The notes below the pieces were generated by a model. The model did not search any database and was not told the DNA's origin. It saw only the letters and a list, made by a program, of their open reading frames with translations. 64,000 nt of DNA, taken from NCBI RefSeq assembly GCF_021869535.1, contig NW_026262701.1, forward strand, positions 3,921,501-3,985,500, written 5' to 3'. Positions 1 to 15,300 of the stretch are shown here, in pieces. The stretch comes from Mytilus californianus. Lineage: Eukaryota > Mollusca > Bivalvia > Mytilida > Mytilidae. Numbering within the stretch: the first letter of the stretch is position 1; the number at the start of each line of letters is the position of its first letter. The translations under genes were made by a program, and so were the position numbers.

Positions 1-261
1 TGTTATAAAAAATGCATGTGTAAAACTATTTACCCTTAAATCATGGCATTTTGAGTCATCTAATTCTTTAAAGTGAATGTTTTTTGTTGAAACATATTCT
101 AATGACCCATACTGTTGATGTATTCACTGATACATGAAGCTCTAAACTCCTACAAACTTTTCTGTTTAATTCCAAAAGCAATAACTGCAAATTATTCAAT
201 GGAATATTTGGTTCACTTTGAATAAATTCATACCCATACTTCTATTATCGTTATTTTTCAG

Positions 262-356
262 CCTTGGGTCAAGTAATGCTGTATGTAGATGGTATGAATG
301 GAGTTATCAACCATAATGAGACCATCCAATGGCTGTATTCACTATTATCCTCAAAG
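262..356 (+). CDS. FHOD: FHOD exon w1 (FH3 domain)
   Basis: Preceded by a TTTTTCAG acceptor and followed by GTAGGT. It starts with the last two bases of a split codon and reads [20 protein letters not shown], the conserved FH3 segment of FHOD proteins. The final 42 nt and the donor are duplicated immediately downstream (see the repeat at 315-441). Confidence 0.93.
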
Positions 357-3300
357 GTAGGTATCCTAATCAGAATGAGACCGTCCAATGGCTGTATTCA
401 CTATTATCCTCAATGGTAGGTATCCTAATCAAAGCGAGACCTACCATAGACATCAACTGTTATGGTTTCAGTAGGGGACATCTATTTTATGGACTGTAGA
501 GTCATGAATTTCATCAGGTTTCAAACCTTGGTAATGATCCTCAGAAGAAACCATCAAATAACTGTATTTATAAGGTCTTATGTAATAAGGGATGACAAAA
601 GGGTTGTCAAAGGAATCTCATGTTTTCTCATTTAGGTCTCCATGTTTTTTGATGTAAGATGACTTCCTTCTAGAAAAATGTTCAGTTAAAAGAACAAATC
701 TTTGGTCTTATATATTTCTTAAAGAGACAAGACACAAATTCAATTTTATCAAAACTGTTTTCAAATAAAATTGTATATGTTTTAACATTTCATTATTTTC
801 TGTCCAGTGATACACACGGAGGTTGTTGTGTACTTTCACTTCTCTTTATTTATGTTTACTATGTGTAACTACAAAGAAATACATGGGAGTGACATTTACT
901 TGAAAAAACGTTTTCACTTAAGGGGATTTAGAAAAAATGTATTTACATAGGGTCGACTTGTTATCCTAATTGATATTACATCGTAATCTCTACTTGTAAC
1001 GTTAAAAGTATTTGTGACGCAACACTTCAGGTATAAGTGATCACCAACTCAGAAAATTGACGACAGTTTGATAATCACAACTTTCAATAGGATTATCAAA
1101 CAGAAAATTCAATGAATTTGAAATTGAAAAATGTTTTCCAAATATCGAAAATTATTTTATAATCATGGTGACAGATTTGTGTCCCAGATTGTTGTTGGAA
1201 AAATGTTAAATGTAATTGAATGATTTTGTTCCATATTTATATTAAAGAATTTATTGGGATTTTTTTCCCACCCTTAACACTTGACTTTTATAATAAATTC
1301 TAACAATTTTATAAATGAATATCATGTAAATCAATTAATTGTGTTATGACATGGATACAACACCCATTATGAATAACCACATACTATCCCACTCAAACTA
1401 ACATACTGAAGAAAAAAAATTGAATTAAAGGTAGAGAAAATATTTATCAAATCTTAAGACGGTTTTTGAGGTATCTAAGTATGAAATAAATGAGGTTTTC
1501 TGAAAAGTCAGTGCAAGATTATTGTTGAATCTTTATAAGATTTAAACCAGGGTAAAGACATTGTGGTTTATTAATTAGTGACAAAGCTTAAAGGTTGATA
1601 ACCCCCCAAACATATGTTAGATGACAAATTAATGTGGTTCACATCAATATTATGTGTTCTATGACAAGTTGTATTATGTTTGACAGCCACAAATAACTGC
1701 TGTCCTTAGTCAAGATCACGGAAATATCACTGTTCTATATAGATTCTACCACTGCATCGAGTGTGATACGATATTTATCCACTCGAGACAGTTAAATTTT
1801 CAAATTTAAAACGCGAGGCTTGCCGAGTGTTTTAAATATTTAAAATTTAACTGTCGAGAGTGGATAAATATCGTATTACACGAGATTTGGTGGTGGAATC
1901 TGTTTCTCTAATGATTTTCAAACAATATGCAGGCAAACTTCTTCCTTCTTTTTGAATGATCTGCAAAAAGATGTGTTCTTTCTATGTGACGTCATCAGGC
2001 ATGGTCGCCTTTTTTCATGCCGTCACAATAGGAAATTCAGAGGAAAGCAAGAAAATTCTACGTCATAATCGGATTTTAACCAATGAAGAACTGAGATCAA
2101 ACGAACCACACGTTGATTAAATTTTTTTTATACAATGGGTGCAGAAAGGGATAAATTGACGAAGAATTAGAGAAATTTTGTTAATCTTTATTCGGCAGTG
2201 TTAAAACATTAAAGTAAAAGATTTATTACTTTTATAGATAACTGTATTTTCTGTTCTATTAAATATCAGAATGTTTGTTGTCTAATCAATTTTCTATTCT
2301 CCCAACTTGTGTTCTGTTATCTGAGGTCCTATTTTTGAAGGGTACAATGTACATGTGTGTACCTTTGCTCACTATTAGGAGTCCATCTCTAGATAATATG
2401 GATTGATATGATAGACCAATCATAATTTCAATCACTGTTCAGATATTTCCTGGTTGAATTCTGTTACACCTGATAGCACAATAGAAAGAAATTCACAAAA
2501 CGTAGAAACATTTGACAACTATATCATTTGTTTTAAGAAAACTCTTTGTTTACTTGCCAGACTGAACCTCAGACATAAAACAGGAAACTGACCAGAAGGG
2601 CTCACATTTATCCTAACTTTGATGAGCCCTCAAACAACAGGGAAAGTTCCTGTGACTGACTGTGACCCTGTTGTGGCTTTGTTTATAATATAAAATTCCC
2701 TTTGTGATAAACACAGGAAGAACTTAAATTCACCCTTTAGCTAAATAAGCTCAAGTAAATCATATTTCTATAAATGAGTGTAATATTATTTGAATGACAG
2801 GAAATCAGTTGTTGGCATTCAGTTATGTGAAAATGTTGACCTTTAATATTACAAACAATTGATGCTCCTGTGGGAAAGGAAGTGCACACCCTTCCAGAGC
2901 ACATAGATACCACATCTGGATTTAATGAGCGTTTGTACTGACCAAACTTTAATTATAAATGATATTCATATGTGTATGTCTTTTTTGGGTTTTCACGTTA
3001 TGAAATATTTATGTACCCAAATCATGCTAAGCCTTTTTATGCATTTCATATCTATATATACTTTAAAAGCTACTAATAGCTATTCTGTTCAGTTAAATAT
3101 AAAGTGAAGATATTTGTATAAATAAAAATAAAATTAGATTTCTATGTGGACCCTATTCAGGATAAACATCTGTATAAATTTTCTCACAGCTATTTATATC
3201 ATTTGGTTAGGATTAATGTAGATTTTATGGTCAGAACAGGTCAGGTGTTAAAAAAAATTGTATACGTTCATGGTCAGGGCACATTCTCTTACTTAACCAG

Positions 3301-6300
3301 GGGGCTTGTTTGACCACATTAAGAAACAAGGCTCAGATGCACAAAAATAATTATTCTAAGCATGTGTCCTACTGCTGGACATGTGAAGGCCAAGAAGCCA
3401 TATTCTTGTACACATGTATACCAAATGAATTTTATAACATATGTTTCTCTTAATGTAGCTATTTCTATTTCTGTGTAATATATATTTGGATGTGAAGACA
3501 TCACATAAATTATTACTAGTATTTGTATTTGAGGAGTTCAATGATGATATGACGTTTTTGTTTATATTTCAGTTTCGTTTGGTAGTGAAGACATCACTGA
3601 AGTTATTACTGGTATTTGTTGAGTACACAGAGACGAACACGATGTTACTTCTCCAAGCCATTAATTCTGTAGATAAACGTAGAGGTAAATAGTATACATG
3701 ACATATTTGTGACTTTACAAGGGAAATCACTTTCACAACAAGGAAATGCATGATGTAGATAGAGTACCTCTGATTTCTGGTGTTTGCAAATTTGTGTAAC
3801 AAGGAGAATTAGTGTTGTCAACTGGTCATCACTTTAGAGGCTAGATTTGCAAAAGTACATTTTAACTTTACTTCAATAATAAATATACAAAAATAGTAAA
3901 ATTTTAGGTATAAAATGTTATTGATATAACAATTTCTATAACTTTTATGATAGTTATTAATAGAATGAGATACATGTCAGTAAGATGACAAAAACAACCC
4001 ACCCCAGAACCATCTGAATGATTCAACATAAAATGACTTGATTGATTAAAAAATAAGAAAATACATGCACGTACACCTTACATTTTAAACTGGACTACAC
4101 ATGAAATATACACTTGCATCTGTTTAAGCAGAAATGCAACAATTCTAATGTGTTTACACAGTTGAAATTAGCAGTGAAACATTTTTCAATAATATTGACC
4201 TCTTAATCATGTTAATGTAAACCTTGACATCAAAGAGTAATTTTGAACATTGACTGGTCATATTACCATTCCATCATTACAATGCTGTACTTTAAATAAA
4301 CAGTAGACAATTTATTGAAAGGAAACAATTCTGCTGACAGATTTATTCTGGATAGCACATTGACACATACTCATTTTGTCCAGGATGTACAAGTTTAAAA
4401 CCTTGATAATTATAGTTACAGCTATTGTACATTGTATTCTCTCGGGTTTAAAAGAAGATAATTACACTTCTAAAATGTCATGTAATTTAACAACAGACGG
4501 GACTAATAGTATTATTGTTAAACTTCAAGTACAATTATTTTTTAAAATCCAAATGTTTTCATGATTGTATCTCTGTGAAAACTAATAGTTTGTATTGTCA
4601 TTTCCTTCACTGGAGGCAAAAATAACAAACAAAACTCGGATCTTAAAGTAGCCGTGAATATAGGTGTAAATTTTGTGACAGAAGTTTAACCTAGTATATC
4701 AAATGGTCAATAAAAAATACAGATAAAAGCAATGGCTGCAGGCAAGTCAAGCTTGGCTGACGTCATTTACTGTTATATCATTCAAATTTGTGCTGAGAGA
4801 AAAAAAGTAGTGAATTAGAATAATCTTCGGCCTGTTACCTCAGAAAATAAAGTTGGGACAGAAATACAGTTCATGTGAATTTCTCTCTGTCACACCTTAA
4901 AAAGTGCTAGCATCTTATCTTTACATTAGCACTTACAATATACATGAATAAAAGGAGTTAAAGGAGATGTTGGGATACACGTCAATATGACAGTAGCCCA
5001 ACAACACAAGGAATTAAAAGACATGATAGTGTAGAAGTACAGTCTTAAACAATGAACAATTGCCTATAAAATATCTTTAACATGTTCTAAATTGTCTAAA
5101 AAATGAAAGTATGTTAAATTTTGGGGGGTTGTCTCATTGGGTGTAGCCCACATCTGCTTTTCATTATAACTTTTGCTTCCCAAATTTTCATTCAGTAGAT
5201 AAAATTAAATTTGAAAATGATACAAACTTATTAATTTCTAAATTCCTGACCACCTGTGTTTTCCTTTGTCAATGTGGTGGATAAATACAGTAATATCTTA
5301 TAAAAACAGAAATATTTGAATGAGAAGCACACATTTTTGTTTTTCTTGGCCTAATTTTAAGTTGGTTGACATTTTGTTGATTGATAACTGAAGATGGGGG
5401 ACATACTGCTAGAATGTGACATATATAATAACCATACACATGGATAAAGTTTATCATTTTTACAATCAGATTTAAATAATCACCCTAGTAGACCTGTTTA
5501 ATTATATCAAATCTCAAATCTATTTGATCCTAAAGATAATAGCAAAACTAGGTCTGTTTATTTGTAGGTAATAAGGTGGTTGTAATTTGCTTGTTTGTGT
5601 TCAGTTTTCGTAGTATCTGATTGAAATAAAGATTAACTGAACACTGAAAACCTGCAAGAAGATGAGGACAAATATATGTTTTAACTTTTTCTTATAAAAG
5701 AACATACACATATTTATACATATAGTCTGATATAAGTCGAGGGATCAGAGAGGGGATGAGCACAGCATATGCTGCCCCACCCTTACAACAGACACCCTAT
5801 TGCTTGATTAATGCAATAATATTATTAAAATTACAACAGACATGAATTTGAGCACAAATTTGAATAAAGTACTGCCTGGTATTGGTTTATATTTTGTGAA
5901 ACACCCCCACCATCTAGGTGACCCTGAAATCATTGATCCATACCTGTAAAACACCACCTCCTGTGAAAGAAAAGAAGTAAGATATTGACTCTAGGTTAAT
6001 CCTGTCAATGCCCACATTAGTAGTAAAAGGAAAGACAATTATATTTCCAGACACAGTCTTTTAAGTCCCATCAAGTTATCAAGTTTTTGTATGCCAGATT
6101 TTAACATTTAATTCATAAACCATACAGGAATGCAGATTAGCTAATATACTGAAAAACTTCAAAATTTGCTAAAATACTTATAGATATAAAGATTTTCTAA
6201 AATACTTAAAGACATTGAGATTTTATAAACATAATAAATATACTTAAATTTGAAAATAAGAAGTTGTGGTATAATTGCCAAAGAGACAACTCTCCACCAG

Positions 6301-9300
6301 AGACCAAATGACATAGAAGTTTTACAACTATAGGTCACCGTACAGCCTTCAACAATTTAAAGACTTGAAGATTTGCTAAAACAATTAGTTTCTACCATTG
6401 TCACTAACAACTTTTATCTTGTACAATTAGATGTATCAAAATAGTTTGCTTCTCATGTATTACATGCTTGTATTATTTTACAGGTTTGAGTCCTTGGACA
6501 AATATTATGAGTATTTTAGATGAGAAAGATGGAGGTGACACAGAACTCCTTATATACTCCATGACATTAGTAAACAAGGTGAGGAGACGGTGTAGAAATT
6601 ATTGTTTGTTTACCAACTTGAATATTCATAAAATACAGATTCCATCATCAAGTTGGGACATGGGTGGCCGAGTGCTATAAGTAGTTCATCTGCTGTATCA
6701 CTAGCCTGTCAACCCTGAGGTTGTGAGTTTGAACCTCGCACGTGGCAGGTGCATTCTATTCCAATCTTAATTGACTAGGATTGTCAGTTTTTCTGCCAAA
6801 GGTCATGGTTCTCTCTCGGCATTCAAGCTTCTACCAACAATAAAAGCTGACTGCCACTATAAAGCCAACAATGCTGAAAGTGGGGTTAAACACCAACAAT
6901 CAATCATTCAATCCAACATCAAGCACCTTGCTTTTCTCTGAATTAATTAAAAAGAACAAGGAAGAAAAAGTTTGCAAAAGGCATCATTCAGAATTTGACT
7001 TTATTCCTAATTTTAATCCTTTTATTGATGAGTGATGATTGATTTTTCTGTGTTTTGTCAAACAATACTATTTTGCCACAGTTAACTTCATATGACCTCA
7101 AATATCTTTATGTAAAATGATCAAATCATATCATTGTTGTAGTTAGCAACTATAGGTCACTGTACGGCCTTCAACAATGAGCAAAACCCATACCACATAG
7201 CATGTTGACTAAAGATTTTACCATAACTCATCCTACTCACTACCCATTTGTTAATATGATTCAGAATTTTGTAGTTCTAACGAAACATAAAGTAGTGTCT
7301 GATAATACTTGATTGAAAAAAAACCATGAATATCTGAATATATTATCTTGTGTTTCTCATGAAATCATGAAATTATCAAATAATGTTTTTGATTTTACAA
7401 TTAAAGGTTTTGAGTGCAATCCCAGATCAGGACACATTTTATGATGTAACAGATGCTTTAGAAGAGTTAGAAATGGAGCGTGTTACACAACGACATATTA
7501 TGAGGAACGGAGCAGACTTAGATTTGATTGGTCAGTTTCAGTTATACGAATCAGCACTTAAACATGAAGATCAAGTAGAAGAGGAGGAGGAGGTACAGGG
7601 AGAACATCTCAGGTGAAAAAAAAACTGTTCAATAAAACTGATTTACATATATTGTATTGTCATTAAAAAATAACTAATCATTGTTTGAAATTTGAAACCT
7701 GCAAGGCTTTATGATTGGTCAAATAAAGAATTTCTGCTTCTATTTCTATATTGAAATCATATATATAAAGTTCTACACATTTTCACATCAATTAGTCAAA
7801 CAAAGTCTATGCATGTCACCAATTGAGCTGTTTCTGTAGGCTCATGTTAGCTTGATCTTCCCCTTGTTGGGAGGTTTGGTCAAACCAGATACTTTAAAAT
7901 TGGTACTTACTGCGTCTCCACCAAGCATTTGGCATTTTAGAGTGATAGCAAATACTGGTTGGTTCAGAGTAAGGCATCACCCTGTGAGCTAGTATGGTAA
8001 AAATCTTGACTCAGTGTATCAATCTAGTACAAGGCAGGGTATTTATATATTACTGAATGATAATTATCTCTCTTTGTCAGTTTTAATTCTTAATATTGAA
8101 GTTAACTCGTACAGATAACAGTAAAAAAATTATTGTTTTTTTTTAACAATATTGTTTTAACAAAGTATATATATTTTAGACGTACTCCAAGGACTAAGAG
8201 TGATGCAGATGGTGTTAGGAAGAGCAGACGTTATTCTACAGGAATTCAACAAAAGAAATTACAGGGAAAAAATAGAAGTGTTCCTTCATTGTTGACATTA
8301 CAAGATGAGAAGAAACCAGCAGCAGAACGCTATGCTGAACTGAGAAATCAATCCATACAGTAAGTTATTAATTTATTATAAGATCATTATCTACTACAGC
8401 TGAACTTTCATAAAATAAAGCAACCTGAACTTTGGGTCCTCTTAATAATATCAATGTAATGCAGAAATAACCAATTATTCAAATGTACATAGCAAATCAA
8501 CAGGAATAAAAATTGAACAAATTAGGCTACAAGATTTTAAGTGAACTGTGACTAGGTCCTGTTTATTTTGTTTTAACTCCCCAGTAAAGTCAGTTTTTAT
8601 TAAGGACATATATATGTGTGGTATTTTATTTTGTGAATATCAATTTTCCTGTTCCATGGGTTGTTGTAGTCATAATCATTTGTCAGAATCTCTTTGAAAT
8701 CTATGCACCCAATGTAAACACAAATGTTTATGTCCGATTCTTGACTAAACATGCTTCTGAAAAGACAACATAGGCAGTATGAGTTTATGAGTTGTCTGAC
8801 AAGGGAGATAAATTTATAACTGTTTGACAATGGAGATAACCAGATCAAGTAAGTCTGTATTGAAATTGAAGATTGTTAAACAATCTTTAGAAAAGGAGAT
8901 TATATTGTACTGGTACATTTGGTTTTCATCAATGACCTCTACTGTAATCTGCTGTCAACAGTTGAATCAATTCTTAATAGACAACTTAATGCCTTATTTG
9001 AGTATTGCTAAATAATTATTTAATTCTCCCATTAGGAATGCCTCATTGCCACCAGAAAACATCCAGGATCAAATGCCTGACCCTAACAGAAAAAGACGGA
9101 CAAGGTTAGATGAGATGATTCAAGATGTTGAGCCGCCAGACAAAGTGGCAGAAATGCCTAAAAATATCCAAGTTAATGGTACAGCAGAACTTAGTCCTAA
9201 GTCACAAAACAGTAAGTTCAGGCATTCATTAGTATTCAGATTATTAGCAAAATTGAATTTATACACTTGTTGGCCATGAACTTATTGACATCATTCATTC

Positions 9301-12300
9301 AAGAACAAAATGGATTTAAACATGAAAACAATCATTGTTTCTCATTCAAAATTAGAAAATCAGAGTCAATACACTTTCATCAGAATTATGAACTACAACA
9401 TGTATATACTGTTCTTGGATGGACCATAATTTGCAAACTTGAGGCATAGGTATATGTTTCTGTGGCTGTTGAAATGATTGCATTGCTTTTAATTGGAGTA
9501 AATAAATGGCTTATTTTTAACTGCTTAATTTATAAATGGTAATTAAAATTTAAGCAAATTAACAAGAAATTTGTCAATTTCAGCATTGTGGCTGTATAAA
9601 TATAATAACCTATTGCTTTTATTTTGAGTTTGCAAAAGTAAGATATGAAAAGAGAATGTTTCTATATATGAGTGTTATGAATTGGTTTGTATCTTCTTTG
9701 AGTTTATTTATGATTTGTTGTGCACCAATTTCAGGAGATTTAGTAGCTACACAATGGGCTAATCTTACTTTACGATAATCTAGATAACATCAGAAATTTC
9801 TTCATATATTCAAACCTGACAAATCTTCTGGATGAAATTTGGTGCTAACATCGTTTGAAAGTAATAGCTTATTTATAGTGGTCACTTCACTACTGAGCAC
9901 TTATGGGATGGAAATTGGGACAAATTCAGTGACCATTATAAATACCTATTGTATTTTAAGCATGTATATTGTTAATGACAATTATTATCTTGATGTTTTC
10001 AATCCGTTTTATTTTCAAATTATGAGTACTGTAAAACAACTTGTTTACATGGATACTTTTTTGGCATTCAGCCCTCTTTAGCTAACTTTGCAAAGATTTA
10101 TTTTCACGATTTTCTAACTTTTTGGTTTATCCATATGGTTTGCCTAATAGTGACGATTTATACCCAGGAAAGTAAAAAAAACAGAACTCTCACAAAAGTT
10201 AATTGGTTTACAGTATTTAATGAGAAAATATTGGTGAAACACTATGGTTTGGTCAAACATTAATTCATAAGGTCTACAGAATTAAGTGAGAATGTCTTAG
10301 ATATCAAGTTGTAGAGTATACAAGAATCATATGATATGTTTAGGTTCTGATGGAGAAAAGACAGATTTAGGTTTGATTGATGAAAGCATGAAAGGGGACG
10401 ATGATCTTCTTTCATTGGCAGAAAGTAAGGCTGATGATTTAGTTTCGCTATTAGAGAGTAGAGACAATGATTTAGTTTCTATAGCAGAAAGTAGAGACGA
10501 TTTATTTTCGGTTGATGAAAATAAGGAAGATGACATGTTTTCGGTTGAAGAGAGTGCTAAGGATGAGGATGACAAATCGTCTCTCTTTGATTCCAGTGGT
10601 AAGGAGTTGTCTCCTCCTAAGTAGACACACATCCTCCTTGATCACATTACTTTTCCTTACACTTTTGAATCACAATTTTGTGACTGATCCTATTTTTACA
10701 TTTTAGATCATGTTTTACCAGATTTTCAAGTCTGTTAACATTTTGTGGCTTTTTGCTATGGTTTTACTTTGTGTATCTTGTAGGAATTAGATCAGCATTT
10801 TAATACTCAATTTTTTTTTATTATACTAAATTGACTTTTTTTAGAATGAATTTCATAAATTTTTTGAAAAAAGGGAATAAATTCAATGCATCTAATCCAT
10901 ACAAGTTGCACAGATTATATTTGCAAGATAGTTTTTGCATTTTCAGTTTTCTCTACATTTTTTCTTGATATCATTATTTTTTTTAAATATGAATTTCATG
11001 ATTTTGTTACCTTAAAAAGCAAGACAGCAATGCAACTTATGATAAGAATAACAATAAATATGAAATCTCATAAAATATGAAAAGAAATTAGTGGAGATTT
11101 TGTTTCAACTTTTTGTGATTCTAAAATTCATCAACCAGTTAATTTCCCATAGGCTTCAGATTTGACATAAACAACTTTCAACATATATATTCTATACATC
11201 ATAGACCTGTATCTTATATTGTTAACTGTTTATCTCTGGAAGTTTAATAGCTACCTATATCATTTCTTTTGTATTAAGATGCATTTGAACTAGTTTTAAA
11301 TGCATACAAATTTCATAAAAATCAGAAATATCTTCCAATTATATATACTTTGTCTTAAAGAAATGAATCACAACAACTGCACGGACAGAAAAATTAGGTG
11401 TCTAAAAGTTTGGAAAAAATTTGCTATTAGAATTATAAGTTGCAGAGTTGTTAGATATTCTTGGATGTGTTTGGCTTTTTTTGTCACTTTTATTGTGTGA
11501 AACACTAACAAGGCATGGTCTGATCCCACAGATATGACTAGAACACGCAGAGATCGCAGAGAAAGACAGCGCTCATTTCTTAAAGATCAGGAGCACGAAA
11601 ATATTCGTCAGCGAGTTGTCAATAGAAATGGAGATAGGTCATCTGTTGCCAGCAATTCATCAACAGACACATGTAGTAGTGATAATAATATGCCTCCTGC
11701 GGTGGATATACCGCGGGAGACTGCAACAACTAACTATTCACCACCTCTGGGTGAAAATGAGAGACTGGGTGGTAAGGTTCTGACTAATGTTTCCACTGTT
11801 ACTAATCCTGCACTTTTTAATTAAAGTCGTATGATTTATAGGAAGGTATATTTGGATTAAAATTCAAAATATAATGTAAATTAGTAAATAAATTCTACAC
11901 GATTTATTACATACATGAAAAATATGACAGTGGAAGAAAAATACTACCTCGCTCAATACAAAACTTGTAATTAAAGCAGTCATGACAGTACAAAAAAAAT
12001 ATAGAGAAAACCGTAAAAATTTTCATTTAGCGCACTAGCAGAGCGAGCATAACAACATATGATTAGAGTAAACGTGTTATAGAAAACTAGTTACCAGAAT
12101 TGTTTATACTTTAGTGTGGCTTAAAACTTTTTCTAGCTTAATGCGTAGTTGAAGATATAGTGTTTTACAGTTTAATATTCTGCTGGTTTTATTCACAACC
12201 ATAAGTTAAAAACTTTATACTTTAGTAGAAGGATAATATTTATAAAACTTATTATTTGATCAATATTATACTTTGGTTTTGTTTAAATTATTGTTTCCAT

Positions 12301-15300
12301 GGAAACTGATATTAGAAAATGTTGAATAATGTAAAATTTGTAACATATTTTACAGATTGATATAAGGAATGTATTATGTTGTTATGAAATCTTCATATGA
12401 AAGCATTTTACCAAATGAAAAAAGCCATGTTGTTGTTAATATATAAACAGCTTCAATTCTTACTTGTAATCAGATGAGTTTTTAAACCTTTTAATTGCAG
12501 ACGATGGAAGACAGAAGTCTCATGGATACTCAATAAAACAACAAAATGACATTGAAATGCGTAATAATAAATATAATGAATCTCAGAACACTTTGGAACA
12601 AAATAATAACGAACTTAGTCCTAATAGTAGTAATAGTCGATGGTTACAGTACATGCAAAAAACAAAAGAGGAAGAAGACAAAGCGAAGGAACGAGAATTA
12701 ACAGAAAAATTACAATCACAACAACATCCTGATGTGGACGTCCTTAAAAATCGTGGTGAGAGTGTGTCACATCTTAAAGATGCTTTATCACAAAACAATG
12801 GTGGAATTCCTATGATGAAACCTCAAGAAAATTATGATGACAATAGAATTCAGTCAAATATTGATAGATTTCAACAAAAACCGGAAATTCAAAATGGTAG
12901 AGAAAAGCAAGCACCGAAAGGTGACCTTAGTGGACTTATATCTAAAGCGAAAGAGGGACTTGTTGTAAAACCTAATGAACCTCCTAAACCTAAACCAACT
13001 TCTCCGGAAATTGTTCTAACAGAAAGTGATTTACAATGGGACAAACTTAAGAAAAGATTACACCGGCCATTAAAAATAAAAGACTTGGATTTTACCGATT
13101 TATGTGACGATGAAGATATAGACGTTTTTGCTCCAGTGCCATTCGCTGGAGGGCCTCCTGGCATTGGTGGAATACCTCCTCCTCCACCACCCTTTGGTAT
13201 AGGTGGTCCCCCTCCAGCTCCTCCTCCCCCAGGAATGGGAATTCCTCCACCCCCATCACTACCAGGAGGAATTCCCCCACCACCACCAATGTTTGGTGGA
13301 ACACCACAAAATACATTAAATTTGCCACCTGCACCTGGGTCAACATTAAAAAAGAAAAAGAAGACATTAAAACTTCATTGGAAAGAGGTCAAACCAGAAC
13401 AGCCACACCCTGTAACTAAGGGAGAAACTGTATGGAAAGACCTCATTGATGTTAAAGTAGACCCTGATAAACTGGAACACTTGTTTGAGACTCGAATGAG
13501 TGAAATTAAACAAAAGGTCAGTGTTGCTTTAGTTCATCTGCAATTATGGTAGACTGTCCAGACATTTGAAGAAAATATTTTAAGTTTTCTTAGAAGTGCA
13601 TTGTTCTTGCTACTTTCTTTGATTGTCATAAAATTTTGAAAAAAAAAATGTTTTTACTTTTGCAACTGAGGAAAAATGTATAAATATGCTGTGTCTTTCA
13701 TCATTCATATGATTACATTGTAACTTAAAAGAGGAATTCTAAAGAAAAGCTGATCTTTTATTGATCAAAACACAAGTACTTACTACAATGTAAATCTTTG
13801 TTGGAGGAAAAGACGGAATAGTTTATAAAGGCAATCTTGAGTTGTAAAATACATTATTTGTATTAACAACAATAAAAAAGAAAATAAAAGTATTTTCTTT
13901 TCGCTGTAAACTTATAATATACATGACATAATATAAGGAATTTCTGTTCTCTTGTTGTTGTTGGAAATGTTGTTATGATAAAAAATAATGTCTAATAAAT
14001 TGATGTTTTTAGTATTAAAGTGGTAGAAATAAGAATGCATGATCGTCAACTAATTCTCAAACTTTATTTCAGGAAATCATTGTATCATCATTATCATGTT
14101 AATAATTTCACCATTTTTCTATTTCATACTGTGTGTTGCTGTCTCTATTTGGTCATGGTGCCTAATTTGCATAAAATTCTGTGATTGGCTATTGCATGTA
14201 TATAATTTAACAACAACAGGATGTGGTAAGGATGATGGGATAGCTTTCTATTTATGCCAGTTTGCCCTTTCATTTTTATTTTTTACCCATATCATTCCCG
14301 TAGAAAAACACACCACCATCATAATTAATCTATTAAATAAAGTATATCAGATAGAGTTATAAATTTATTTATGTTCTTTCTCTGAATTTGTTGTTTTCCT
14401 TCACACCAAATTAGAATTCTTGTCCTGAGAAACAGTTAAAGGAACTTTATTTTGTTTCTCATTTTTATCCTTTGAAAGGCATCTTTTTCCAAGAGTTTAG
14501 TTGCATGCTAATTATTTATCTCCAAATCCTGGAGAAAATTTTGTTTGAAACCTACAGATATTTCATAAATTTATTGAAATTCTGTAAAGCAATAATCTCA
14601 GAATGTAGGAACCAGCAGCAGCTATATACTATCACAGGATACATGGGACAATTTTCTGTAGTTATGTCTAAAAATCTCCACTATAAAAAGTTCTTTGATT
14701 TTCTGCTATCTTTCTAGTTTAATTTCAACAGAAAACTCTTATTTAGATACAGTACCTAAAGAAAAATTTCCTAAACTGAACTAGTTTAATATGATTGAAG
14801 TGCAATTAGGAGCAGTTTGAAAAATGTGACAGGATGCATATCACAATGATAGATACTCACATTTTCTTTATCAACCACAAAACATAGAAGAAGCTCATTT
14901 ATTAATCTGCCATTATCATCTGTTGTTGAAGATTTTACAATGATGAATTCAAAATATAAAAAGTGAACTAACAGTTGGTATATCTAATTAGAAAGTTTGT
15001 CCCAGCCCATTACACTAGATGGCCCATTTCTGTTTTTTTTTTTTTTTTTTCAAATTCACTTCCTCACAAGGACACTGTTTCAAATATAGCGTGATCTAAT
15101 GGTTAGAATAGTTGAGTGTGTACTATAAAAGCATGTTAGTCCACTCTTGCATGATTTTTTCCCTTAATTCTACTTCCCGATCCCCTTACTTACTCAAGAA
15201 ATGTTTTGTTTTGCTTGTTTGCTTACAATCATTAGACATTAAGTACATTATGACATTGGAGTTAAAAACAGATGATAAAGAACCATTGGCATAGATATTC

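Noticed and set aside
6660-6740. tRNA-like box A and box B.
   Set aside because: The cloverleaf is incomplete and the sequence continues into a SINE body present elsewhere; not a tRNA gene. The same holds at 52915-52990.
10327-10632. 101-aa ORF antisense to FHOD exon w7, Ser-rich.
   Set aside because: It is the shadow of a repetitive acidic coding exon; the sense strand has splice sites, correct phase and gene context.
12889-13367. Two 91-aa minus-strand ORFs across the FH1 region.
   Set aside because: Complement of proline-rich codons leaves few stops. The plus strand is the formin FH1/FH2 exon.
14096-14362. 88-aa hydrophobic ORF in an FHOD intron.
   Set aside because: No splice signals in phase, no homology recognised, composition like AT-rich intron.
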